In this document: in pieces, positions 27,073-35,315 of the stretch
Layout: the number at the start of each line of letters is the position of its first letter
Position numbering within the stretch: the stretch's first letter is position 1
Assembly (NCBI RefSeq): GCF_018327705.1
Contig: NZ_BNEM01000002.1
Span: forward strand, 310,001-374,000
Direction: 5' to 3'
From: Catellatospora sp. TT07R-123
Lineage (GTDB): Bacteria; Actinomycetota; Actinomycetes; Mycobacteriales; Micromonosporaceae
DNA length: 64,000 bases
Notes under the pieces: generated by a model
Told to the model about the DNA's origin: nothing
Database searches by the model: none
Seen by the model: the letters and a program-made list of their open reading frames with translations, nothing else
Position numbers and translations under genes: made by a program

Positions 27073-27569
27073 CAGGTTCCTTCCGGCGACAGCGGTGCGG
27101 TGACGAATTGCCTGGCGTGGTAGATGAGCCGGCCGTCGTCCGGCCCGAGGAGCACGTCGGTCACGGAGGCCACGACGAGGGTTGCCGCGCCGACCGGCAC
27201 CAGGTGCATCGGCGCACCCCGCAGCGCGGCCAGCGCCCCGGTCAGCAGCGGTTCCCCGGACGGCAGGGTCGCCCACCCCTGCTCCGCGGTGAAACGCGGG
27301 CCACCGGCCAGCGAGAAATTCCGCGCCAGCTCGGCATGCCTGCCCCCGAGCAGGTGGATCACGAAGGCAGGCGCCCGCAGCAGCTTGCGGGCCGACGGCG
27401 TACCCATGACGGAGAACGACACGGCGGGCGGTGCGACCGATACGGACGCGACGCTTGACGCAGTCAGCCCTACCGGACCCTCCGACCCGGTCGCGGTGAT
27501 GACCGCCACCCCGGTCGGGTAGCGGCGGAAGGCGTCCTTCATAAGCTCCGTGGTGCTGGCGTGATCCAC
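27072..27569 (-). CDS. Flavin reductase-like FMN-binding protein
   Basis: This 165-residue protein of the flavin reductase (HpaC/ActVB-like) split-barrel family would use NAD(P)H to reduce FMN or FAD. Signatures are FRRYPTGVAVITATG, GLTASSVASVSVAPPAVSFSV and FVIHLLGG. GTG 27569 lies only 6 bases after a good -10 element, suggesting a leaderless mRNA. An internal ATG ten codons later with CGGAG before it is an alternative. It is the first gene of the operon with sodN. Reduced flavin makes superoxide, so pairing with a dismutase is plausible. Confidence 0.85.
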   Translation of the reverse strand: MDHASTTELMKDAFRRYPTGVAVITATGSEGPVGLTASSVASVSVAPPAVSFSVMGTPSARKLLRAPAFVIHLLGGRHAELARNFSLAGGPRFTAEQGWATLPSGEPLLTGALAALRGAPMHLVPVGAATLVVASVTDVLLGPDDGRLIYHARQFVTAPLSPEGT

Positions 27570-27575
27570 GCCCAG

Positions 27576-27606
27576 ACCCTAGAACCTCAACCTGGCTTGA
27601 GGTCAA
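27576..27606 (-). promoter_or_regulatory. SoxR/MerR-type promoter-operator for flavin reductase-sodN
   Basis: On the minus strand -35 TTGACC (27601-27606) and -10 TAGGGT (27576-27581) are separated by 19 bp, the stretched spacer typical of MerR-family promoters. The spacer holds the dyad ACCTCAA-N6-TTGAGGT (27584-27603), which matches the SoxR box form CCTCAA-N6-TTGAGG. Transcription from it would begin at or next to the GTG start codon. No SoxR or MerR gene lies in the window. Confidence 0.7.
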
Positions 27607-27654
27607 GCCGACCGCGTCTTTACCAAAGCGTCCACCTCTGGTCGGCAGCGGTGA

Positions 27655-28118
27655 TGCCTGCCCGCCGAGGACAAGGCGCGCGTCGCGCGGCGACTGGCAC
27701 CACACGCTGCCCCTTCCCAACGGCCGCGTCATCTTGGCGATCGGCGATGTCGTCGGGCTGCCGCCACCGCCATGGCCCACCTGCACGGCGCCCTGGACCT
27801 GCTGGACCGCCGTCGAGGCTGCGAACCGGGACGGCTGCTGGGTCATCCGCTGTCGGACCATGGTTCCGCCTGCCGCGAACGTCACCTCTTCGCACACCCG
27901 CGCCACGATCGCCAGGCCGCCTCCCCGCTGCGCACGAATCCGCAGACCCGGGCCAGGCCGGCGGGACCGGCGAACACCACTTCACCGCGCGCGGTGACGA
28001 CTGCGTCGCCGCCCTCAGCGCAGCGGCCGGCTGATCGCTGACGCCCATGTCGCATTCACCGCTGACCCGCACGACCAGATGGTCCGCGATCTCAACGGTC
28101 GACACTGTCGCACTCCCA
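27655..28118. pseudogene. Scrambled, deleted copy of the SpoIIE/RsbW/STAS locus
   Basis: Four blocks match the 14.6-16.9 kb locus in the same order. 27658-27845 equals the SpoIIE catalytic region near 15548-15750. 27860-27912 equals the 3' end of the RsbW-like gene near 16200-16262, and 27935-27975 its 5' region near 16490-16540. 27985-28118 equals the 5' part of the STAS gene near 16775-16905. Long stretches between blocks are missing and the coding frames are shifted. This is a decayed partial duplication or homologous locus with no working product. Confidence 0.8.
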
Positions 28119-28199
28119 CCCCAGCAACCAGGCGGCATGCGGTTTAAGCGCCTGTTGAGTCGGGTATCTGCGAAACGCCCTATTTTGCGGAGGTCAGCG

Positions 28200-28679
28200 A
28201 TGAGTACGGTCACCGAGTCCGTTGATGTACACGTCCCGGTACATACGGCCTACAACCAGTGGACCCAGTTCGAGTCCTTCCCGAACTTCATGGGCGGGGT
28301 GGAATCGATCCGGCAGCTCGACGACACCCACAGCCACTGGGTCGTCAGCGTCGCCGGCGCGAAGCGAGAATTCGACACCGAGATCACCGAGCAGCATCCG
28401 GATGAGCGCATCGCGTGGAAGAGCACCAGCGGCGACACCCGCCACGCGGGGGTGGTCACGTTCCACCGGCTCGGCGACAGCGACACCCGGGTGACGGTGC
28501 AGCTGGACTGGGAGCCCGAGGGCATGGTCGAGAACATCGGCAGTGCCATCGGAGCCGACAGCCGACAGGTGAAGAAGGACGCCGAACGGTTCAAGGAGTT
28601 CGTCGAGCAGCGCGGTCACGAGACCGGAGCCTGGCGGGGCAATGTCAGCGCCCCGGGCTCGCAGCCCGACTCACGGTGA
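28200..28679 (+). CDS. SRPBCC (polyketide cyclase/START-like) protein
   Basis: This 159-residue helix-grip protein starts MSTVTESVDVHVPVHTAYNQ. The conserved WTQFESFPNFMGGVESIRQLDD and WEPEGMVENIGSAIGAD match the common actinobacterial SRPBCC group (membrane-stress or lipid-ligand binding, exact role unknown). ATG 28200 has GCGGAGG 6 bases upstream. It follows the decayed partner-switching copy and stands alone. A second SRPBCC protein is at 34.8 kb. Confidence 0.85.
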   Translation: MSTVTESVDVHVPVHTAYNQWTQFESFPNFMGGVESIRQLDDTHSHWVVSVAGAKREFDTEITEQHPDERIAWKSTSGDTRHAGVVTFHRLGDSDTRVTVQLDWEPEGMVENIGSAIGADSRQVKKDAERFKEFVEQRGHETGAWRGNVSAPGSQPDSR

Positions 28680-28749
28680 GACCGGGATCGATCGGGAAGC
28701 CGCCGCACGCATGCCGATCCGGTGGCCGGACAGACGGCGTGCGGCGGGC

Positions 28750-28900
28750 GACCATCGCCCAGCTCGTCACCGACAGCGCCCGCCACGACGCAGCAGAGAC
28801 GTTCCAGCACAACCTGAGAAGGCTCAGGTCGGTGGCGTAGGCGTGTGCGCGCATCCGCACCATCGCCTCGGCCAGGCTCACCCCAGCTGGACCCCGTCGC
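28750..28900 (-). pseudogene. Possible fragment of ANTAR-like regulator
   Basis: Minus-strand residues GVSLAEAMVRMRAHAYATDL resemble the helical ANTAR RNA-binding module at the C-terminus of actinomycete regulators. The expected continuation is found only after a frame change (LSQVVLERLCCVVAG). There is no start and no upstream sensor domain. It is offered as a weak relic; the rest of 28680-29000 holds nothing recognisable. Confidence 0.3.
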
Positions 28901-29000
28901 GCCGCCGCACCGCGGCGACCTATCGGCCGAGGCGTCGCGCGCCAATACCGGCGCACGAAAGCAGACTGCGCGAACGTGAAGCCTGGCCTACGCTTCGACC

Positions 29001-29645
29001 ATGGCCGAGATCAAGTCCCCGACCCCGAAGAGAGCCTTTGAGCTGCTGCTCGCCGGCAACCAGCGGTTCGTGGTCGGCGCCCCGGAGCACCCCAACCAGG
29101 ACGCGACCCGCCGCACCGAGATCGCGCCAGGCCAGCGCCCGTTCGCCGTGGTGTTCGGCTGCTCCGACTCCCGGCTGGCCGCGGAGATCATCTTCGACCG
29201 CGGCCTGGGCGACCTGTTCGTGGTCCGCACCGCGGGCCACGTGATGGGCGCGGAGGTGCTGGGCAGCATCGAGTACGGGGCCTCCGTGCTCGACTGTCCG
29301 CTGGTGGTGGTCCTCGGCCACGACTCGTGCGGCGCGGTCGGCGCCGCGTGCGCCGCGCTGGAGGACGGCATGTCCCCCAGCGGGTACGTCCGCGACGTCA
29401 TCGAGCGGGTGACGCCCAGCGTGCTGGCCGCTCGGGCCGCAGGCCGCTTCGAACCCGACGAGATCCTGGCTGAGCACATCCGGCACACGGTCGAGCTCAT
29501 CCTGGACCGCTCCCGGGTGCTGTCCGAGCGGGTCGAGGCAGGAAACGCCGCTGTGGTGGGCCTGTGCTACCGGCTGGCCGACGGTAGCGCCCAGGTGGTG
29601 GCCGCTCGCGGACTCGACTTGGCCGCGGTTTCACCCGCACCCTGA
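29001..29645 (+). CDS. Beta-carbonic anhydrase
   Basis: This 214-residue beta-class carbonic anhydrase catalyses reversible hydration of CO2. Zinc ligands are C54, H107 and C110 (GCSDSRLAAE and GHDSCGAVGA), with the D56/R58 dyad intact. HVMGAEVLGSIEYGASVLDCPLVVVLGH is the family core. It is slightly long at the C-terminus, ending LDLAAVSPAP. It is monocistronic. Confidence 0.93.
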   Translation: MAEIKSPTPKRAFELLLAGNQRFVVGAPEHPNQDATRRTEIAPGQRPFAVVFGCSDSRLAAEIIFDRGLGDLFVVRTAGHVMGAEVLGSIEYGASVLDCPLVVVLGHDSCGAVGAACAALEDGMSPSGYVRDVIERVTPSVLAARAAGRFEPDEILAEHIRHTVELILDRSRVLSERVEAGNAAVVGLCYRLADGSAQVVAARGLDLAAVSPAP

Positions 29646-29808
29646 CCGCCCTGTTGCGGTGTCGGACGGCTCTGGCTGGGGTTCTGGAGACGATGCACCG
29701 TGGCTGGTGTCGCCGAGATCGGCCGGGCGCGCCCGGCCGATCTCGTCAGGCGGTTCCGGATCAGCACCAGAACGCCGCCGACTACCTGCCCCACGTTTGC
29801 CGCGGCAC

Positions 29809-30242
29809 TCATACCACCCGGCCCGGTCGGCGGCCGGTGTCGAGGTCCACGCGCACGGGCAGGTCCGGCCGACCCAGCACGCGGCGGGCGTCTGCCGGAG
29901 CCCCCTGCTCGATACGGTCGCACAGCGCCGCCAGCTGCCCGGGGCTGAGGTCCGTACCCCCACAGCCATGATCGGCTTCTGCGGTTCGCCGAGGAGGCGG
30001 ACCTTCGCCGAGGCGACTCCGCGGTACGCCTCGATCTGGTCCCGCACGGCTTCCTCCAGGGCGGGTGCGGCCAGGGTCGTGTGCTCGCCGGTGTCCGGTT
30101 CGGTGCGTAACGCGACCGCGCGCAGCCGGTCGGTGGCGAGCAGCACCGCGAGCATCCACTTCACGGCCAGCACCAGCATCACGACGGCGCAGGCCACCAC
30201 GACCGGCCACAGCCAGCGGCCGTTGTCGGCGGCGTACCGGCT
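29809..30242 (-). pseudogene. AmaP-like alkaline-shock membrane anchor, truncated and frameshifted
   Basis: Minus-strand ADNGRWLWPVVVACAVVMLV (membrane segment), LRTEPDTGEHTTLAAPALEE and IEAYRGVASAKVRLLGEPQK match the C-terminal part of AmaP/Asp23-anchor proteins, which tether alkaline-shock proteins. A frame change near 29960 is needed to continue into LSPGQLAALCDRIEQGA and DARRVLGRPDLPVRVDLDTG, then the stop at 29809. The N-terminal part is missing: the homology stops at 30242, exactly where the truncated EAL gene begins on the other strand. Confidence 0.65.
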
Positions 30243-31236
30243 CATTTTCGTCAACGTCGAGCCGGTGTCGATGCGTTCTGCCTGCCCCACTGATCTGACC
30301 GACCTGAACGAGCGGGCATACCGAGAACTCCAGGTGGTCGTCGAGATCACCGAACGCCAACTCGACCGCGATCCCGCAGCGCTGGTCGCCTCCATCGCAG
30401 GGCTGCGGGCCCGGTCGGCCCGGATCGCCCTTGACGACGTCGGGGCCAACCCGGTAACCCTCGCCACGTTGCCTCTGGTCTCCCCGGAAGTGATCAAACT
30501 GGATCGCACCGTCGTGCAGGAGCGCACCACCGGCCGGGTCTCCCGCGTGGTCAACGCCGCACTGGCCGAGGCCGAACGCACCGGCGCGGTCATCCTCGCC
30601 GAGGGCATCGAGACCGAACGGCACCTCGCCGTCGCCTCCTCCATGGGCGCGACCTTCGGCCAGGGCTGGTACTTCGGTCGGCCCGGTGTGCTGCCCGGCC
30701 ACTTCCCCGACCCAGGCCCGCAGCTCCCCCGGGTTCCGACGATCGGCGACGGGCCGACCACTCCCTTCGAACACGCCAGTCGGCACCGGACCGCCCGGCC
30801 CACCACCAAGGAACTGCTGATCCCCCTCAGCAGGCACATCGAAAGCCAGAGCCTCTCCCGCGAATCGATCGTGCTGCTGTCCACGTTCCAGGACCTGCGG
30901 TACTTCCGGCAGGCTGAAGACCGCTACCGCAAGCTGGCGGGCCACGCGTTCCTGGTCGCCGCGTTCGGCGCGAACATGCCCGACGAACCGGCTCCCGGCG
31001 TACGCGGTGCCGCACTGCCCCCTGAGGATCCGCTCATCCGCGAGTGGAACGTCATCGTGATCGGCACCTACTTCGCGTGCGCCCTGTTCGCCGGTGATCG
31101 CGGCCGTCCGGGCACCGGCGAGGGCAGCCGGGAGTTCGACGTCATCGTCAGCTACGACCGCGACATCGTGATCGACGCTGCGCGCACCCTCGTGCCACGG
31201 CTGCAAGCGATCACGCAGATCTCGCCGTTCGCGTAG
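30241..31236 (+). pseudogene. EAL-DICT domain protein, 5' truncated
   Basis: The open frame from 30241 begins inside an EAL domain (LIFVNVEPVSM, VVVEITERQL, ARIALDDVGANPVTLATL, VIKLDRTVV, AEGIETERHLAVASSMGATFGQGWYFGRPG). It ends in a DICT sensory domain (LIPLSRHIESQSLSRESIVL...FALFAGDRG-type). The part carrying the EAL motif itself is gone, so cyclic-di-GMP hydrolysis is not expected. The frame stays open further left only across AmaP antisense sequence. No clear start or ribosome-binding site is present, though an internal start could make a DICT-only protein. Confidence 0.7.
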
Positions 31237-31484
31237 GTCCGTACGGTGACCCCCGCGCTGCCGGCGCCGAGCGGTCCTTGCCGTCCAGGATCGGCACAGA
31301 GTCTCGGCCAGGTCCACGAGCGGACATCGCCGTCCCGTCGACCGCACTACCTGCAGTCCGGATCATGGGCGAACTCGACTTCACCTAGCTGAAACCGCTG
31401 CGGCAGGCATTGGCCGAGACCTTCCGCCTCGACGACTCGATCCACCTGAACCAGACTAGCATTAAACCCGATGTATGGTGATCA

Positions 31485-33653
31485 ATGCGGACACAGTGGC
31501 TGGGCAGGCACCATGCCGGCGGGTCAGCACGGGGGGCACGGGGAATGGTGCACGAAGACCGGGTGCCGTCGGACGGCCGCGATCGGGTTCTGCTCGGCTT
31601 CGCGCTGGGGTGCCTCGGCTGGCTGCTGCTGTACGCCACGCTGATCTACCTGAGCCGCGACACGCCGAGCCTGGCCCACTTCACCGGCGAGATCCTCTAC
31701 CTCGTCCCCATCGCCGCCTTCGTCGGCCTGAGCCGGTACGCCGCGCGGCGCGCCACGGGTCGCAGCCGCACTGCCTGGCGGCTGCTGTTCACCGCGAGCC
31801 TGCTGTGGCTGGCCGGCGACCTGACCTGGGCCTATTACGTGTACACCTCGCCCGGCGGCCCGCCGGTGCCCACCCTCGCCGACCTCTTCTACCTGCTGCG
31901 CTACGTGTTCACGATCCTCGGCATCGTGGTCGGCCTGGGCCTGCGGCTGCGCGGGCTGCTCGACGCGCTGCTGGTGGCCGCGGCCGGGGCGGCGATCGGC
32001 TGGCAGGTGGTCATCGCCCCGCTTGTGCCGGAGACCTGGCACGCCGCCGAGTTCGTCAACTTCCTCTACCCGGTGTTCTCAGTGATCATCGTGGCGATGC
32101 TGGGGGCGCTGCTGCTGGTCGCCCCGCGCCGGGTGCCCAGCGCGATGATCATCGTGGGGGTGGCGTTCGGGTTCGCGGTCGTGATGGACGCGATCTACGC
32201 GTACCTCAGCGTGCTGCACCCGTACACCAGCGCGACCTGGCTCAATGTGGGCTGGCAGGTCGAGGCGGTGCTGATGTGCCTGGCCGCGCTGATGGCCGGC
32301 CGCCACCCCGCCGACGAACGCGAGCCACTGGCCGCCCGCGAGGTGGCCTTCCTGCCCGCCCTGGTCGCGGTGCTGATCGTCGGCAGCCTCGCCCTCGCGG
32401 ACATGATCCTGGTCGGGCATATCAGCCGGGTGACGCTGTCCGTCGCCCTGCTGCTGCTGATGGGTCTGCTGGTACGCCAGATCGTCGCCGCCCGCGACCG
32501 CGCCCGGCTCACCGAGCAGCTGCGCACCGCCGCCATCACCGACTCACTGACCGGCCTCTACAACCGGCGCTACTTCCAGGAGAAGCTCGCCGCCGCGACG
32601 GCGGCGGACCACGGCCCGCTGAGCATCATCCTGGTCGACCTGGACCACTTCAAGACCGTCAACGACACCTACGGCCACTCCGTCGGGGACGCCGTGCTGT
32701 CCGAGGTCGCCGACCGGCTGCGGCGCCCGATGCGCGGCAGCGACCTGCTCTGCCGCTACGGCGGTGAGGAGTTCGTCTGCCTGCTGCCGCACACGGACGG
32801 CCGGGCGGCGCTGGACCTGGCCGAACGGCTGCGCGCCGACCTGCGCGCGGCCCCGGTCGTGGTGCCGGGAGTGGCCGAGCCGCTGCCCCTGACGGCCTCG
32901 TTCGGAGTCGCCTGCGCCGACCCAGCCGACCACGGCGGGCGGCTCGCCGTCGACGACGTCATCGAAGCCGCCGACCGAGCGCTGTACGGCGCCAAGGCAC
33001 TGGGCCGCGACCGGGTGCTCGGCTGCGGAGCGTTCGGGCAGGTAGACGCCGCCCCGGCGCTGGGCCTCCCGCCGGCGCTGATATGGCTGGCCGACGAGAC
33101 CGACCGGATCTGCGGCGACGGCTTCCGCAGCGCCGCGATCAGCGGCTGGGCCCGGACCACGGCGGCCCGGCTCGGCCTGGATGAGGCGACCCAGCAGCGC
33201 ATCGCCGCCGCCGCGCGCCTGCGGGGCCTCGCCTGCGCCGACCTCGACGGCTGCCGCCACCACCGTCACGACCTGCCTGACGACCGCGGCACCCGACCGG
33301 CTCCGGACCTCGGCGGTGACTGCCGCACCCGGCCCGAGCAGACCGCGCGGCGGCTCGGCGAGCTGGCGAACCGCCCCGACCTGGTGCCGGTCCTGGCCGC
33401 CCATCACGCGCGCCACGACGGCACCGGCCACCCGCGCGGCCTCGCCGGCCCGGAAATCCCCATCGGCGCGCGCATCATCGCCGTCTGCGACGCGTGGGCC
33501 GATGCGTGCGGCACGTCATCGCCGTACCCGCCGGTCCCGGGTTCGCCCCGCCTCATGCTCGAAGCGGGCCGGGGTACCCGTTTCGACCCTGCGGTCCTGG
33601 ACGCCTTCCTCGCGCTCCTCACCGAGGGCGAGATCGCCGACCGTTGCGATTGA
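31485..33653 (+). CDS. Membrane diguanylate cyclase with degenerate HD-GYP tail
   Basis: This 722-residue protein begins with about eight to ten transmembrane helices (residues 35-325). The GGDEF domain follows (DSLTGLYNRRYFQ, VDLDHFKTVNDTYGH, CRYGGEEFVCLLP near residue 425) and should make cyclic-di-GMP. The C-terminal 180 residues resemble HD-GYP: AAHHARHDGTGHPRGLAG and GARIIAVCDAWADA. However, GYP is GHP and the HD dyad position reads ARLRGLACADL, so hydrolysis is unlikely. ATG 31485 or 31545 could be the start. The 245 bases before it hold no recognisable gene. Confidence 0.85.
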   Translation: MRTQWLGRHHAGGSARGARGMVHEDRVPSDGRDRVLLGFALGCLGWLLLYATLIYLSRDTPSLAHFTGEILYLVPIAAFVGLSRYAARRATGRSRTAWRLLFTASLLWLAGDLTWAYYVYTSPGGPPVPTLADLFYLLRYVFTILGIVVGLGLRLRGLLDALLVAAAGAAIGWQVVIAPLVPETWHAAEFVNFLYPVFSVIIVAMLGALLLVAPRRVPSAMIIVGVAFGFAVVMDAIYAYLSVLHPYTSATWLNVGWQVEAVLMCLAALMAGRHPADEREPLAAREVAFLPALVAVLIVGSLALADMILVGHISRVTLSVALLLLMGLLVRQIVAARDRARLTEQLRTAAITDSLTGLYNRRYFQEKLAAATAADHGPLSIILVDLDHFKTVNDTYGHSVGDAVLSEVADRLRRPMRGSDLLCRYGGEEFVCLLPHTDGRAALDLAERLRADLRAAPVVVPGVAEPLPLTASFGVACADPADHGGRLAVDDVIEAADRALYGAKALGRDRVLGCGAFGQVDAAPALGLPPALIWLADETDRICGDGFRSAAISGWARTTAARLGLDEATQQRIAAAARLRGLACADLDGCRHHRHDLPDDRGTRPAPDLGGDCRTRPEQTARRLGELANRPDLVPVLAAHHARHDGTGHPRGLAGPEIPIGARIIAVCDAWADACGTSSPYPPVPGSPRLMLEAGRGTRFDPAVLDAFLALLTEGEIADRCD

Positions 33654-33788
33654 GTGCTCTCCCGTCAGTACAGCCGCGGTCATGATCCCGGCCGCCGTGA
33701 GGTCGCCGTCGTCGACCGGCAGCCGCAAGAATCCGTCGTAAGACACGAACAGAATGGCCAGCAGCGCGATGAAAAGCCATACCCCGCA

Positions 33789-34551
33789 CCGCTGACCTCG
33801 CTATTGACGAGTTCTCACTGCCTGCGGACGGTCCCAGCCCGGCGTGCGCTGCGGAACCGGCCACGTCGGGTCGGGACGGAAGTCGCACCAGGTGCCGTCG
33901 AACGGAAACTCCCCCGACTCCGCCACCTTGATCAGACGCTCTCCGTCGGCCCTGATCTCCCCCGCCTCGGCCGCGTTCCAATAGTGAGGGTGTCCGGTCC
34001 TGGACACGAACTCGGCCTCGTCCTTCCAGCGGCAGCTCAGATCGGGTTCGATCAGTACGTCCAGTGCGTTGTCGGCGAAGTCGATTCCGCAGGCGTCTGC
34101 ATCGCGCCAGCGGACGAAGGAGTCCTCCAGATTGCCGTACCAGCCGACGAAATGCCCGGCCCGGAAGAACCACCACACCGACCACGGCTCACCGGAGCGC
34201 TGCCACATCAGCACGTCGTGACCGATCCAGGTGAGCGGCTGCAGCATGGCGTCCGCGCCGAGCTCGTCGACCGTGCCATCGTGGTGGTTGCGTCCGTCCT
34301 CGGTCATGAGCCGCCAGTACGTCACACCAGCGGGAAGCCATAGCAGCAGGCCCCGCGCGTCGTCCTCCACTACGCGGGCGGCCTGCAGGAACGTGATCCG
34401 CCCCCCACGCCAGCATCGGCGCAGCACCGTCTGCCCAGGCGTGAAGTACATGGTCCGAGAGCATACAGACGGCGTGGCCGCCGCGGGCGTCATCAGCAGG
34501 GCTATGGCTCGGCCGCATCTCACCCGACGACCGACCCGCTGACCTCGCTAT
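33789..34551. repeat. 16-bp direct repeats flanking the DUF402 gene
   Basis: CCGCTGACCTCGCTAT occurs at 33789-33804 and again at 34536-34551 in the same orientation. The two copies bracket the whole DUF402 gene; the first overlaps its stop codon. A transposase remnant begins at once beyond the second copy. This fits insertion or deletion by recombination at short repeats. Confidence 0.6.
33801..34451 (-). CDS. DUF402 domain protein (nucleoside-phosphate hydrolase-like)
   Basis: This 216-residue protein has the DUF402 core: WYGNLEDSFVRWRDADACGI, FADNALDVLIEPDLSCRWKD and EAEFVSRTG. The conserved Asp, Glu and Lys residues bind divalent metals in relatives (FomD and nucleoside tri/diphosphatase types). 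The N-terminal part MYFTPGQTVLRRCWRGGRI is typical of actinomycete members. The substrate is unknown. ATG 34451 is clear. It is flanked by 16-bp direct repeats. Confidence 0.85.
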   Translation of the reverse strand: MYFTPGQTVLRRCWRGGRITFLQAARVVEDDARGLLLWLPAGVTYWRLMTEDGRNHHDGTVDELGADAMLQPLTWIGHDVLMWQRSGEPWSVWWFFRAGHFVGWYGNLEDSFVRWRDADACGIDFADNALDVLIEPDLSCRWKDEAEFVSRTGHPHYWNAAEAGEIRADGERLIKVAESGEFPFDGTWCDFRPDPTWPVPQRTPGWDRPQAVRTRQ

Positions 34552-34665
34552 GACCCCGCAGCGGTGGCGCTTGCCGGAGTACATGCCGGAGGGGTAACTG
34601 TCTTTGCGTCGGTCGCCGACCGGGACCAGGAACCCGTCGACGCGCACGGTTGCGACCAGCCTTCA
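34552..34665 (-). pseudogene. DDE transposase fragment (IS5/Tnp_4-like)
   Basis: Minus-strand VATVRVDGFLVPVGDRRKD followed by SYPSGMYSGKRHRCGV matches the first catalytic-Asp region (DGTLIPTDR...YSGKHKxHG) of IS5-group DDE transposases. A stop lies just before it and the match ends at the second 16-bp repeat. Only about 38 codons remain. The rest of 34666-34830 holds nothing I can name. Confidence 0.5.
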
Positions 34666-34846
34666 GCGGCCGGCCTCAGGCCCGCGCGACATGACCAGAG
34701 CCACCGTCAGCACGTCCAGCCACGTTCCCCGCAATCGGCCCGATGGGGCCGCACCGAGGCGACACCGTCCGGGCCGGTGCATCGCCGCAAACGCGGGATG
34801 CGCAGGTGAGGTACCACGTACCGTCATGGTGACCGGAGGAGTTGAC

Positions 34847-35260
34847 GTGACGACCTACCACGCTGAGAAGCGCATCAACCACGACGTGACCGACGCCTTT
34901 GCCTATCTGGCCGATCCCGCCAATCTGCCGGAATACTTCCCCCGCATCACCTCCGCCCGGCAGGTCGGGCCGGATCGGGTGCAGACGTCGGCGGTCGTCG
35001 ACACCGACGGTGACGGCGACACCGAGCGGGTCTCGGGCGAGGCGTGGTTCCACACCGACGAGGCCAAGCACGAGATCACGTGGGGTTCGCCCGAGCATCG
35101 CGACTACCACGGTTCCCTCACCGTGACCCGCGGCGGCGGCGAGTCGACCCTGTTGAGCCTGCAGATCGACGCCGCCGACGACCACCCGGGCATCCAGGAG
35201 GCTCTCGACGAGGCGCTGGAGTCCATCGCGCAGCATCTGGCGACGCATTCCGCCGGGTGA
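34847..35260 (+). CDS. SRPBCC family protein
   Basis: This 137-residue helix-grip protein (VTTYHAEKRINHDVTDAFAYLADPANLPEYFPRIT) is of the polyketide-cyclase/START-like type and ends in a long amphipathic helix (IQEALDEALESIAQHLA). The ligand is unknown. The GTG at 34847 is preceded by GGAGGAG at 34835-34841, which makes it better than the upstream ATG. It is convergent with the kinase gene 55 bases away. Confidence 0.85.
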   Translation: MTTYHAEKRINHDVTDAFAYLADPANLPEYFPRITSARQVGPDRVQTSAVVDTDGDGDTERVSGEAWFHTDEAKHEITWGSPEHRDYHGSLTVTRGGGESTLLSLQIDAADDHPGIQEALDEALESIAQHLATHSAG

Positions 35261-35315
35261 CCGCCGGCCGGGACGGAACCTGAGCCCGATACCGGCAGGT
35301 GCCGCCCGTACGTCG

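Noticed and set aside
29659-30240. Reading the EAL-DICT frame from 29659 as one long gene
   Set aside because: Residues before 30241 are antisense AmaP sequence and lack EAL homology, so the long frame is a chimera.
31250-31480. Possible small gene or relic before the diguanylate cyclase (plus-strand LKPLRQALAETFRLDDS)
   Set aside because: No start, no known domain, and a stop just before it; the resemblance to effector-associated helices is too weak.
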